Below, in pieces: positions 16,654 through 25,198 of a DNA stretch of 64,000 nt. The DNA is from Chryseobacterium jejuense (lineage in GTDB: Bacteria > Bacteroidota > Bacteroidia > Flavobacteriales > Weeksellaceae): the NCBI RefSeq assembly GCF_017877355.1, contig NZ_JAGIPR010000006.1, forward strand, positions 310,001-374,000. The letters are read 5' to 3'. Numbering within the stretch: the first letter of the stretch is position 1; every line of letters starts with the position of its first letter. The notes beneath the pieces were generated by a model. That model was not told the DNA's origin. It did no database searches and saw only the letters and a list, made by a program, of their open reading frames with translations. Position numbers and translations under genes: made by a program.

Positions 16654-19164
16654 TTAATGGTCTTTTCTATTCGATTTGATTCTCTTAAGAGAAATCCTCT
16701 TGATGGCATGTTCGACATTGCCGTCAAGTTCCGATGCAAGATTCATCACTTCCATCTTTTCCGTTTCTTCTGTAGTATATGCCAGATATTCTTGTGTTGA
16801 AACTTCAGTGGCATAGACTGCAGAGTGCGTTCCACCCAGTCCAATCCAGACTTCCTTGTACAGCCTTCTCGGATCGTTGTTCATATTGATCGACAGCACC
16901 TGGGACTTTTCTTTATCAGTCAATCCAAGCATCGCCTGAATATCATCAAACTTGTTCATATACTTCCTTTGGTCAAGAAGAATCTTACAATCCGAATTAT
17001 TAATGATACTTTCTTTCACAATCGGTGACTGAATGATATCATCAACTTCCTGAGTTACTACAATGGCTTCTCCGAAGAATTTCCTGACGGTCTTGAACAG
17101 GTACTTGATATACTCAGCCATACCTTCTTTGGCAATGGCTTTCCAGGCTTCTTCGATAAGGATGAGTTTTCTGATTCCTTTGAGTCTTCGCATCTTATTG
17201 ATAAAGACCTCCATTATGATAATGGTTACAATAGGAAATAGAATTTTATGATCTTTAATAGCATCGATTTCAAAAACAATAAAACGCTTGGATAATAAGT
17301 CCAGCTGCTTCTCTGAATTGAGCAGATAGTCATACTCTCCTCCTCTATAGTAAGGTTCCAGCACATTGAGAAAGTTGGCAATATCAAAGTCTTTTTCCCT
17401 GACTTTCTTTTGCTCCAATACTTTCTGATAATCATCTTTGACGTACTCATAGAATCCGTTGAAAGAAGGATGCTGGTCATCGGTTTTAATTCTTTCGATA
17501 TATCCGCTGACTGCATTGGAGAGTGCCACTTCCTCTGAACGGGTTGGTGGTTCATCGTCTCTTTTCCAAAGAGTCAGAATCAAGGTTTTTATACTCTCCC
17601 TTTTTTCAATGTCAAAAACGCCGTCATCAGTATAGAATGGATTGAAAGCGATAGGATTGTCCTCGGTATAAGTAAAATAAACCCCGTCCTCTCCTTTGGT
17701 CTTTCCTTTAATGAGTTCACATAATCCCTGATAGGAATTTCCGGTATCTACAAGAAGGACATGCGCTCCCTGCTCATAATACTGTCGCACCATATGGTTG
17801 GTGAAGAATGATTTACCACTGCCCGATGGACCAAGGATAAACTTATTTCTATTCGTAATAATCCCCTGTTTCATCGGCAGATCTGAAATATCCAGATGAA
17901 TCGGTTTTCCGGTCAAACGGTCAGCCATTTTGATCCCAAAAGGTGAAGGTGAATCCTGATAGTTGGTTTCCTCTGTAAAAAAACACACAGCAGGTTCGAT
18001 GAATGTGTAAAAGCTCTCTTCACTAGGAAAATCGCCTGCATTACCGGGAATTCCTGCCCAATATAAGGTAGCTGTATCCGTGGTATTATGACGGGGCTTA
18101 CATTCCATCAAGGCTAGCGCACTACCAGTATCATTTTTTAACTGCTTGAATTCAGCAGAATTGTCAGACCATGACATCACATTAAAATGAGCACGGATAG
18201 ATTGAAGACCATAAGAGTGTGCTTCATTCAAATACTTTTCTATCCATTCCTTATTGATCTGATTGGCTCTGCTGTATCTTGCTAAAGAGTGCATATTCCT
18301 TGCTGATTTTTCAAATTGGCAAAGGTTCTCATCACTATTGTCGATGAACAGATATTGGTTATAAATGTGATTGCAACTGAGCAGAAGTCCCACCGGAGAA
18401 GCAAATGATAAAAGACAGTCGCTGCGATCGGTGCTTAATTTCTCATAACGACTGTGTGATGAGACAGTACTTGGTAAATCCTCCGTATCCGATAAGGTGT
18501 GCATACTAATCCGGTTGTTACCAATCCGCATTTCTTCTGAGCCTAATTTGATGTCCTGCAATGATGGATGGGTTTCACGGGACAGAGTCAGATACTGTTC
18601 CAGTAGTCCTGATCTCTCGGAAGTTCCTGATATCTCATCTTCTGTCATCCTTTCCAAATGGATATAACCGCTGTCATTCATAATCCGCTCCAGCTGATCG
18701 ACCGCTTCAAGAAAACGACCAATGACTTCTTTGTCTTTAATCTTTTTTGGAATCAGTTTTCCTTTACAGAGTGATGAAAAGTTGCTCTGCATCCGCATTC
18801 TCTCCTTACTTGTTTTTGTGATAAACAGGTAGCAGTAATGATTTAAAAAGGGCCTCTCATTGAAATGCCTTTCAAATGATTTGGAAAGAAAACTCTGGTC
18901 TTCTTGTGACAAATCAGGATTGTAGTTTTCTTTCATAAACCAGTCCTGTTTGTGAACGATGGTGAAATCCGGGAGTGTTTTAATCGCTTTAAACCAAGCG
19001 GAATGCATGGCTTCATACTCAGCGGAAGCGACAGTAAACAGTTCGGGGAGTCTGACCTTAAAGCAAACCGTAACATCAGCGTCTTTTGAAATGATACAAT
19101 CATTTTCAATCGCCAACAGTGGAAATTTACTTTCCAAAGTGGCTGCCTTGGAAGAATTTCTCAT
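16654..19164 (-). CDS. traG: TraG-type conjugation ATPase (VirB4-like)
   Basis: The 836-residue ATPase has a VirB4-like N-terminal region and a C-terminal P-loop domain. Walker A is GPSGSGKS at residues 445-452. A Walker B-like segment, RKLILIEEAWKAIAKEG, is near residue 665, followed by VTQEVDDI. It powers assembly of the transfer channel and substrate passage at the inner membrane. Family length is about 830 residues, so it is complete. The start overlaps traF by 4 nt (ATGA), showing translational coupling. In CTnDOT nomenclature TraG is this ATPase; the coupling protein is MobC. Confidence 0.93.
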   Translation of the reverse strand: MRNSSKAATLESKFPLLAIENDCIISKDADVTVCFKVRLPELFTVASAEYEAMHSAWFKAIKTLPDFTIVHKQDWFMKENYNPDLSQEDQSFLSKSFERHFNERPFLNHYCYLFITKTSKERMRMQSNFSSLCKGKLIPKKIKDKEVIGRFLEAVDQLERIMNDSGYIHLERMTEDEISGTSERSGLLEQYLTLSRETHPSLQDIKLGSEEMRIGNNRISMHTLSDTEDLPSTVSSHSRYEKLSTDRSDCLLSFASPVGLLLSCNHIYNQYLFIDNSDENLCQFEKSARNMHSLARYSRANQINKEWIEKYLNEAHSYGLQSIRAHFNVMSWSDNSAEFKQLKNDTGSALALMECKPRHNTTDTATLYWAGIPGNAGDFPSEESFYTFIEPAVCFFTEETNYQDSPSPFGIKMADRLTGKPIHLDISDLPMKQGIITNRNKFILGPSGSGKSFFTNHMVRQYYEQGAHVLLVDTGNSYQGLCELIKGKTKGEDGVYFTYTEDNPIAFNPFYTDDGVFDIEKRESIKTLILTLWKRDDEPPTRSEEVALSNAVSGYIERIKTDDQHPSFNGFYEYVKDDYQKVLEQKKVREKDFDIANFLNVLEPYYRGGEYDYLLNSEKQLDLLSKRFIVFEIDAIKDHKILFPIVTIIIMEVFINKMRRLKGIRKLILIEEAWKAIAKEGMAEYIKYLFKTVRKFFGEAIVVTQEVDDIIQSPIVKESIINNSDCKILLDQRKYMNKFDDIQAMLGLTDKEKSQVLSINMNNDPRRLYKEVWIGLGGTHSAVYATEVSTQEYLAYTTEETEKMEVMNLASELDGNVEHAIKRISLKRIKSNRKDH

Positions 19165-19502
19165 ACGTCTGTTCTTTTACGGTTAGATTTCAAATACCGA
19201 TAAATACTCTTTCGACTGATGATGTATTTTGGATGCTTTTTTTGAGCACCCATTTTCATCAGACCGTGCTCACCATATTTTCTATTCAGTGCGAAAGTCT
19301 GCCAGGTAAGAAGTCCACTGCTGAATCCTCCGAGAATTAAACACAGATAGGTATTGACGCCTGCCATATACATAACCATGATACAGATCAATATTCCTAA
19401 GAGTCCTCCACTGAATATAAAGAGGTATTGCGCTTTAAGTCCCTTGAACTCTACCGTCCTTCCTATTCCTTTATTGATATGATAGTTATTCATAATTGTC
19501 AT
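19161..19502 (-). CDS. traF: TraF-type membrane protein (DUF4133)
   Basis: The 113-residue protein begins MNNYHINKGIGRTVEFKGLKAQY (after an alternative start three codons upstream), which is the DUF4133 signature. It has two membrane helices (LFIFSGGLLGILICIMVMY and LCLILGGFSSGLLTW) and ends KSNRKRTDV. The family is VirB3-like and forms part of the inner-membrane platform with TraE and TraG. Its start abuts the traE stop, and its end overlaps traG by 4 nt. Confidence 0.88.
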   Translation of the reverse strand: MTIMNNYHINKGIGRTVEFKGLKAQYLFIFSGGLLGILICIMVMYMAGVNTYLCLILGGFSSGLLTWQTFALNRKYGEHGLMKMGAQKKHPKYIISRKSIYRYLKSNRKRTDV

Positions 19503-19808
19503 TTAAAGGAAGAATGAACGAAGAATGGTTGCGGCAACAATTAAGAAGATACATGCTCCGAACCAGCTGGCAGCAGTTTTACTGGTATCAGGGTCACCGC
19601 TGCTGAACTTGTTATAGACTTTTACGCCTCCGATGAGTCCGACGACTGCACCGATGGCATAAATTAATTGGGTAGCGGGTTCAAAATAAGAAGTGACCAT
19701 CTGTGTAGCCTCATTGATTCCGGCTGAACCATTGCCTTGACCAAATACCGAATTAATTGTTACGAATGTTAAAATTGCGTACAGCAATTTTTTTCTTTGT
19801 TTTTTCAT
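19503..19808 (-). CDS. traE: TraE-type membrane protein (DUF4134)
   Basis: The 101-residue protein has a signal segment (LLYAILTFVTINSVFGQ) and two further hydrophobic helices (LIYAIGAVVGLIGGVKVYN and FLIVAATILRSFF) with the conserved GDPDTSKTAASWFGA stretch of DUF4134. It is VirB2-like, the presumed pilin or channel-lining subunit. It starts after a 186-nt gap holding the divergent DUF1016 gene promoter, so traE-Q may have a separate promoter from traA-B-D. Confidence 0.9.
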   Translation of the reverse strand: MKKQRKKLLYAILTFVTINSVFGQGNGSAGINEATQMVTSYFEPATQLIYAIGAVVGLIGGVKVYNKFSSGDPDTSKTAASWFGACIFLIVAATILRSFFL

Positions 19809-19961
19809 AATGAATAGATTTTTGATTATGAAACCCGCACTTTACGGGCTTGAAGACAAAGATGTCCGAGTCTAGGTACTCAGTAACAGGAATGGCATTG
19901 GATGGAATCTTTTGGCTGTTAAAGAACCGTGCGCCAGTCAGAATTCCTGTATAATTAATTG

Positions 19962-19969
19962 TAAATTTG
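19962..19969 (+). promoter_or_regulatory. -7 box of the DUF1016 gene
   Basis: TAAATTTG matches TAnnTTTG and lies 25 nt upstream of the DUF1016 start codon on the plus strand. No strong -33 element is visible, so the promoter is a moderate-confidence call. Confidence 0.5.
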
Positions 19970-19994
19970 TAAGGAATTTCAAAAAAGAGAAATC

Positions 19995-20969
19995 ATGGAT
20001 AAAAGGTTCACAGATATTATTGAGCTCATCAAACAGTCTCGTAACAATGCGATAAGAAAAGTCAATGAGGAACTCATCGATCTATACTGGAATATTGGTA
20101 AGTATATCAGCAAAAAGGTAGAGCTGAGTGAATGGGGACAATCTGTGGTTAAAGAACTTTCTCAGTTTATCCAGACTCATGAACCTGAACTAAAAGGTTT
20201 TTCGGATAAGAATCTTTGGAGAATGAAGCAGTTTTATGAGACTTACAAGGAATTTCCAAAAATCTCAACACTGTTGAGAGAAATCAGCTGGTCTCATAAT
20301 CTGTCCATATTCTCCAGATGTAAATCAATCGAGGAAAGGGAATTTTATATCAAGTTGACCAAACAGGAAAATTATAGCTTCCGGGAGTTAGAGAGACAGA
20401 TATCCAGCAGCCTTTTTGAAAGAACGATGATTGGAAATTCAAAACTCTCAACAGTGTTGAGAGAAACTAACGCTGATATAGTCAATACATTTAAAGACAG
20501 CTATGTATTTGACTTTTTAAATCTGCCTGAAACATTCAATGAAAATGATCTCCAAAAAGGTTTAATTGAGCAGATGAAAAATTTTATCCTGGAGTTAGGA
20601 CGGGATTTTCTTTTTATCAGCGAAGAGTACAAAGTACAGGTCGGCAATTCTGATTTTTATATCGATCTTTTATTCTTCCACAGGGGGCTGCAATGCCTTG
20701 TCGCTTTCGAACTGAAAGCAGATAAATTCAAACCCGAACATCTGGGTCAGCTTAACTTTTATCTGGAAGCGCTGGACAGGGATATTAAACGTCAGAACGA
20801 AAATCCAAGCATCGGCGTACTGCTTTGTAAAGACAAAGACAGCGAAGTAGTAGAATATGCGCTGAGTAGAAGTCTTTCTCCGACAATGGTTTCTGAATAC
20901 AAAACGCAGCTTCCCGACAAAAAGGTTCTGCAGAAAAAACTGCATGAATTGTTTGATAACAGATCTTAG
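19995..20969 (+). CDS. DUF1016 (YhcG-type) PD-(D/E)xK nuclease-domain protein
   Basis: The 324-residue protein has the DUF1016 N-terminal domain (residues about 7-105) and a C-terminal PD-(D/E)xK-like domain with D224 (YIDLLFFH) and E239-L-K241 (AFELKAD). The family is called a predicted nuclease; its biological role is not established. It lies alone and reversed between traD and traE, so it was probably inserted into the tra operon. Two short palindromes lie inside its frame, at 20263-20279 and 20445-20463, encoding STLLRE and STVLRE. The first is at the site where the gene remnant at 9344-9688 carries a larger palindrome. Confidence 0.85.
   Translation: MDKRFTDIIELIKQSRNNAIRKVNEELIDLYWNIGKYISKKVELSEWGQSVVKELSQFIQTHEPELKGFSDKNLWRMKQFYETYKEFPKISTLLREISWSHNLSIFSRCKSIEEREFYIKLTKQENYSFRELERQISSSLFERTMIGNSKLSTVLRETNADIVNTFKDSYVFDFLNLPETFNENDLQKGLIEQMKNFILELGRDFLFISEEYKVQVGNSDFYIDLLFFHRGLQCLVAFELKADKFKPEHLGQLNFYLEALDRDIKRQNENPSIGVLLCKDKDSEVVEYALSRSLSPTMVSEYKTQLPDKKVLQKKLHELFDNRS
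20263..20279. repeat. In-frame palindrome 1 of the DUF1016 gene
   Basis: TCTCAACACTGTTGAGA is a perfect 17-bp palindrome with a central C, inside the coding sequence (residues ISTLLRE) just before the conserved WSHN motif. Confidence 0.9.
20445..20463. repeat. In-frame palindrome 2 of the DUF1016 gene
   Basis: CTCTCAACAGTGTTGAGAG is a perfect 19-bp palindrome with a central G, 182 nt after the first. It has the same core apart from the centre and encodes LSTVLRE. Confidence 0.9.
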
Positions 20970-21002
20970 TTGAAACTTCTTAATAACAAAAGGGGAATTT
21001 GC

Positions 21003-21620
21003 CTAAACAAACTCCCCAATATCGAAACCTTCAACACCATCTTTGTAACTGGAAGATATGCCTTCAACATCATTCGAAATGCTCTGACTTAACAAATTTG
21101 AAATACGCTTCGAAGCCTCCCCCAACGAATTCTCCAAAAGATCAAAAAGCTCGGTCCCATGAATTTTTTGAATTATAGCAACTGCTTGCTGTTCTAAATC
21201 CGGTTCCAGTATTTTTCGCTGTAACAGCTGACCCGCAGTACTCAATTCCTGAAAGGTAACCCCCGTAGCAAACCCGCCTTCGATATTAGAGTCCTGATAC
21301 TTCCAATCTTCTTCCTCCTGCCCCCAATTATCCTTGATTAGAATATTATCAAGATTTTTATTCTCGGTTACATCTTCAGCTTTCCCGTTCCTGGTTTCTG
21401 ATTCAAAATTATCTTCTGCTAATGAAGTAAATTCAAGGTGGCTTCCAGTGGCTTCAACTGGCAAACCTTTTCTTTTTGTTTGCTTAATATCTCCCATTAT
21501 AGATGGAGAACTTTTCTTAGTATTACCCCTATCTTTCGCACGGACTTTGACTTGGAATCTTCTGTTGAGAAGAATTAGAATGATAGCAATTAATAAACCT
21601 ATAATGATTATTTTTTCCAT
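21003..21620 (-). CDS. traD: TraD-like conjugal transfer protein
   Basis: The 205-residue protein has an N-terminal membrane anchor (MEKIIIIGLLIAIILILLNRR), a charged low-complexity middle, and a C-terminal helical region (GVTFQELSTAGQLLQRKILEPDLEQQAVAIIQKI, then GTELFDLLENSLGEASKRI) that matches my memory of TraD in flavobacterial ICEs. It follows the DUF3408 gene by 9 nt. Function in transfer is unknown. It is unrelated to the F-plasmid coupling protein TraD. Confidence 0.75.
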   Translation of the reverse strand: MEKIIIIGLLIAIILILLNRRFQVKVRAKDRGNTKKSSPSIMGDIKQTKRKGLPVEATGSHLEFTSLAEDNFESETRNGKAEDVTENKNLDNILIKDNWGQEEEDWKYQDSNIEGGFATGVTFQELSTAGQLLQRKILEPDLEQQAVAIIQKIHGTELFDLLENSLGEASKRISNLLSQSISNDVEGISSSYKDGVEGFDIGEFV

Positions 21621-21629
21621 AAAATGATA

Positions 21630-22025
21630 TTAAAAAATGGGACGGTATTTTTTATTGAAATCATCAGTAATTTCCTTTTCAAACATTTCGAAGTGATACG
21701 CCAGTATATTATCCAGATAAGCATACAGAGAAATCTGGTCATCGGCAATAATCTGAATAATGCGCGAGAGGCGCTCGTGATATTCAGGACGGATATAGAT
21801 ACTTTTATCACCCCGCTTAGTCATTGTGTGATGAGTAAGAAACTGCTCGACATAACTTAAATCTAATGTTTTTTTATTCTTCAACTTATTTTTTGTCCCA
21901 CCTTTCTCCTTTGGAAAACCATCAGTTTTTGAAAGAAATTCCTTCTCAGGACTTCCTGCCATAATGGACATCAGATATTGTTCATCGATCCCCCTTTCAT
22001 CATTGTTATTTTTTTCATATTCCAT
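21630..22025 (-). CDS. DUF3408 protein (TraB/TraC-like)
   Basis: The 131-residue protein ends in the DUF3408 region: YVEQFLTHHTMTKRGDKSIYIRPEYHERLSRII, then YAYLDNILAYHFEMFEKEI. The domain resembles small RHH-type or ParB-partner DNA-binding proteins and always lies next to traA in this ICE type. It probably works with the TraA ATPase in element maintenance or control of transfer. The N-terminal 60 residues are variable and charged. It is 4 nt after traA. Confidence 0.8.
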   Translation of the reverse strand: MEYEKNNNDERGIDEQYLMSIMAGSPEKEFLSKTDGFPKEKGGTKNKLKNKKTLDLSYVEQFLTHHTMTKRGDKSIYIRPEYHERLSRIIQIIADDQISLYAYLDNILAYHFEMFEKEITDDFNKKYRPIF

Positions 22026-22029
22026 ATTC

Positions 22030-22797
22030 TTATAGTTTTACAATTCTTAAAAATTCTTCTACAAATTGATCCAGCCTGCATTGAGCTAACAATTTAGGAT
22101 CTGCAGGCAGTAATGTTGATCTGAAAACCGTTTTTGCTGTCAACTCTCCTTCTTTCCGAAATCTTTTACTGTCTGTAATACTTGTTTCCATAAGTGGCAG
22201 TCCTAAATCTGAAATCACTTTACTGTAGTTTTTGTAGAGCAACGTCCGTTCTCTTCCATCCACCTGATTCCAGAATAGATGTACAGCCCGAATTCCCGTT
22301 TGAGTTTCTTTCATTAATACATTGGTCAGAACATCGGTGAAACTTAACGTACTTTCCAGCACAACACGATCCGCAGTAATGGGAGAAAAAATATAATGGA
22401 CTTTCGTCAAAGTTTTTAAAATACCGGCGGTATTCACAGTTCCCGGTAGATCTAAAAATATAACATCAGGAATTGTTTCAGATCCATCAACATAAGCATC
22501 TATATCCTCTAAAACCTGGTCGGCTTTACTCTGGAAAATGGGATATGCTTTTTTATTAATATTCGTAAATTGTTTGTGAGCGATCTTTTTTAAAATCTCA
22601 TTCTGCATCACCATTTTTAAATCCCGCTCTCTCATCTGGAGTAAACTGTACTGTGGAAAGTCACAGTCAAAAACGGCAACATGATACCTCATCCGATAAT
22701 GAAGAATACTTGCTAGAAGTGATGTAAAAGTACTTTTTCCCACGCCTCCTTTTTGGGTGGAAAATGCAATGATGGTAGGTTGTTTTTTTGTTTTCAT
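22030..22797 (-). CDS. traA: ParA-family ATPase TraA
   Basis: The 255-residue protein has the deviant Walker A of ParA/MinD ATPases (KGGVGKST, residues 16-23), an FDCDFPQYSL switch-I-type segment near 45, and DVIFLDLPGTVNTAG as Walker B near 110. It is the first gene of the tra operon in CTnDOT-like elements and partners the downstream DUF3408 protein, probably in partition-like positioning or stability of the excised ICE. The operon promoter must lie in the 634-nt gap shared with mobA. Confidence 0.92.
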   Translation of the reverse strand: MKTKKQPTIIAFSTQKGGVGKSTFTSLLASILHYRMRYHVAVFDCDFPQYSLLQMRERDLKMVMQNEILKKIAHKQFTNINKKAYPIFQSKADQVLEDIDAYVDGSETIPDVIFLDLPGTVNTAGILKTLTKVHYIFSPITADRVVLESTLSFTDVLTNVLMKETQTGIRAVHLFWNQVDGRERTLLYKNYSKVISDLGLPLMETSITDSKRFRKEGELTAKTVFRSTLLPADPKLLAQCRLDQFVEEFLRIVKL

Positions 22798-23255
22798 TTT
22801 GCTTGATTTTGGTTATACATAATTGGGAATAAAGACTGATTGACAGCCCCTGGGCAATACATATATCAGGTTCCCTGTACAGCTTTCAGTGCTACTGGAC
22901 GGAATTCCCTAAAGCTGTATTGACTTCAATCAGTTCTGGCTGAATGCCATTCATCCTGCAATCCTTAAAAATTGATTTCCTGACAACTATCTTTCAAAGA
23001 GACTATCTTGAGAGCTGGAATTCCGGAAAGCTGGCATGCAGGGGTTCTGCTGTTCAAGATTTCTGTCAAATCTGCAGTTGGGAAGTCCCGCTTTCAATCT
23101 GATACAAATGAATACGATTTCTTCTTCGGAATATTCTTAATGGTAGTTTTTGGCGTAAAGTGTCAGTCTATGGCTTTGTCTAACATTCTGTTTTTCTATA
23201 TCATACAAGCTTACTTTGTGTTGGAAGACTAAGGAGTTTTTGGAGTTGGACTGTT

Positions 23256-23277
23256 TTTAATGCTTTAAAGCATTAAA
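23256..23277. promoter_or_regulatory. 22-bp perfect palindrome upstream of mobA
   Basis: The sequence is symmetric around TTTAAA, with TTTAATGC as one end and GCATTAAA as the other. It could be an operator, perhaps for MobA, or part of oriT. Confidence 0.6.
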
Positions 23278-23316
23278 TATATTTTCTTACTGAAATTTCC
23301 TTTCACCCGAAAGGAG

Positions 23317-23368
23317 CAAGTTATGTTTTGAGTGCCTCATAACTTTTTTCGTGCCTCAAAACAACTTG
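23317..23368 (+). other. Candidate oriT inverted repeat
   Basis: The left arm CAAGTTATGTTTTGAG (23317-23332) pairs with the right arm CTCAAAACAACTTG (23355-23368) apart from a 2-nt bulge. GTGCCTCA is repeated directly at 23332 and 23351, and the right arm is followed by CCCTGGC. An imperfect hairpin next to a GC-rich nick-like sequence, 63 nt before mobA, fits an oriT of MobA/MobB elements. The nick site is not identified. Confidence 0.45.
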
Positions 23369-23431
23369 CCCTGGCTGGGGCTTTAAAAATCACTCCGAAG
23401 TCATGATTTTACTAATATTAAATTAAATGCG

Positions 23432-23866
23432 ATGGACCTAAATAAAAAAAGCAAAGGCGGGCGTAAGTCCAAGCTTAATCCAAGTAAAAACAGGCATGTA
23501 TTTAGACTTACGGATGAAGAAAATATAAAGTTTTTAAATTTATATGAGGCTTCCGGAATGAGTAACAAAGCGAAATTTATTACAACAATTTTGTTTCAGA
23601 AAGAATTAAAAATTGTAAAAGTGGATATTTCAACAATAGATTATCATACCCAATTGACCAAATTCTTCTACCAATTCCAATCGATTGGAAACAATTATAA
23701 TCAGATTGTAAAAATTTTATACCGAAACTTTACTGAGAAAAAAGCGTCTTTCTATCTCTTTAAACTGGAAAATCATACCAGAGAACTAGCTTTAATTGGT
23801 AAGCAGATTATAGAACTCACCAAAGAATTTGAACAAAACCATATTCAAAAAAATTCTGAAAAATGA
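23432..23866 (+). CDS. mobA: MobA-type relaxosome accessory protein
   Basis: The 144-residue protein starts MDLNKKSKGGRKSKLNPSKNRHVFRLTDEEN, the usual N-terminus of Bacteroidetes MobA mobilisation proteins: a basic tail followed by a ribbon-helix-helix-like segment (VFRLTDEENIKFLNLYEASGMSNK). A helical C-terminus follows. It should bind oriT and recruit the relaxase. Its stop overlaps the relaxase start by 4 nt. Confidence 0.85.
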   Translation: MDLNKKSKGGRKSKLNPSKNRHVFRLTDEENIKFLNLYEASGMSNKAKFITTILFQKELKIVKVDISTIDYHTQLTKFFYQFQSIGNNYNQIVKILYRNFTEKKASFYLFKLENHTRELALIGKQIIELTKEFEQNHIQKNSEK

Positions 23867-25116
23867 TCGCTAAAATTGGAAAAGGTGAAAACCTATGGGG
23901 TGCTCTTACCTACAATCAACAGAAGGTGGACAACGAAAAAGGAACGGTTTTATTCACTAATAAGATTCCTGATTTGTGGGATCGACCTTATTCGGTTAAA
24001 TTTTTTCATCAGTACTTTGAACCCTACTTGATTGCCAATAACAAAACTGAAAAACCGGTAAGACATATCTCACTTAATCCTGATCCTGAAGATAAGGTTA
24101 ATGACAAAGATTATCGGGAAATGGCTCAGCAATATATGCAGGAAATGGGTTATGGCAACCAACCGTATGTTGTTTTTAAACATACTGATATTGACAGAAC
24201 GCACATTCATATTGTGACCACCTGTGTCCAGATCGACGGAAAGAAAATATCAGATCGATATGATCACCCCCGATCAATGGAAACCTGCAGAAAACTGGAA
24301 AGACAATACAACTTAAAAGTTGCTGGTGAGAATAGAAATTTAAATCAAAACTCTATTTTTAAACCTGTAGATTATACTAAGGGGAATATCAAAACACAAT
24401 TATCCTCGATACTACGACACCTTCCTCAAACCTACAGCTTTCAAGGCATAGGTGCATATAACGCTTTACTCTCTCAATTCAATATTTCCTGTGAAGAGGT
24501 TACTGGAGAACTGCACGGAAAAATGAGAAAAGGAATGGTCTATTTTGCAACGGATAAAAATGGAAAAAAAATAAGCAATCCTTTTAAATCATCCCTTTTT
24601 GGTAAGCATGTAGGAGTAAAAAATATTCAAGCCCTTATTGAGAAGTCAAAAGTGAAAATGAAAAATGATCCTTCAAAATTCATTCTTAAAAGAACTATAG
24701 AAGCCGCTCTCAGCACAAGTAAATCGGAAGCTTCTTTTAAGACTCAACTTTTGGAACAGGGAATCGCTACAGTCATACGAAAGAATGATGATGAAAGGAT
24801 CTACGGAATTACATTCATAGACCATAACTCCAAATCTGTTTGGAATGGTTCACAGCTGAGTAAAGAGCTTTCAGCCAACGCATTCAATAAACTGTGGAAT
24901 GAGGTAGAAAAAAAGGCTGAAACCAGTTCATATAATAGTTCTAATAATGATATATCGCTTGAAAAATCTTCAGAACATTTCTTCAACAATAACAGCTACG
25001 AAGTATTTGACGGATTTTTTAGCGGATTATTGTCTTCAGATACTAATGAGGATCAGGAGGAACAAATTTTTGAATCACAAATGAAAAAGAGAAAAAGAAA
25101 AAGAAGAAAAAAATAA
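23863..25116 (+). CDS. mobB: MobB-type relaxase
   Basis: The 417-residue relaxase has the metal-binding HxH signature at H114-I-H116 within HTDIDRTHIHIVTTCV, an upstream conserved RHISLNPDPEDKV segment near 67, and ATYNQ-type residues near the N-terminus (GALTYNQQKV) that may include the nicking tyrosine. It nicks oriT and pilots the strand into the recipient. The C-terminus ends in a Lys/Arg run (KKRKRKRRKK). It overlaps mobA by 4 nt. Confidence 0.9.
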   Translation: MIAKIGKGENLWGALTYNQQKVDNEKGTVLFTNKIPDLWDRPYSVKFFHQYFEPYLIANNKTEKPVRHISLNPDPEDKVNDKDYREMAQQYMQEMGYGNQPYVVFKHTDIDRTHIHIVTTCVQIDGKKISDRYDHPRSMETCRKLERQYNLKVAGENRNLNQNSIFKPVDYTKGNIKTQLSSILRHLPQTYSFQGIGAYNALLSQFNISCEEVTGELHGKMRKGMVYFATDKNGKKISNPFKSSLFGKHVGVKNIQALIEKSKVKMKNDPSKFILKRTIEAALSTSKSEASFKTQLLEQGIATVIRKNDDERIYGITFIDHNSKSVWNGSQLSKELSANAFNKLWNEVEKKAETSSYNSSNNDISLEKSSEHFFNNNSYEVFDGFFSGLLSSDTNEDQEEQIFESQMKKRKRKRRKK

Positions 25117-25198
25117 CCTCATTTTGATAAACTACCTTTATAATTATACTCTCAGAACCATAGTCAGCCAATGTATGCCTGCAACGGCGCATTTATAG

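Larger units (their letters stand above)
22798..23431. other. Intergenic control region between traA and mobA, probably with oriT
   Basis: The 634 nt between the divergent tra operon and mob genes hold no supported gene. They contain a 22-bp perfect palindrome (23256-23277) and an inverted-repeat structure just before mobA (23317-23368). Similar locations carry oriT in related mobilisable elements. Divergent promoters for traA and mobA should also be here. Confidence 0.55.

Noticed and set aside
9367-20463. Possible CRISPR from the palindromes at 9367, 20263 and 20445
   Set aside because: The palindromes are not regularly spaced, have different sequences at 9367, and sit inside coding frames. 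No cas genes are present.
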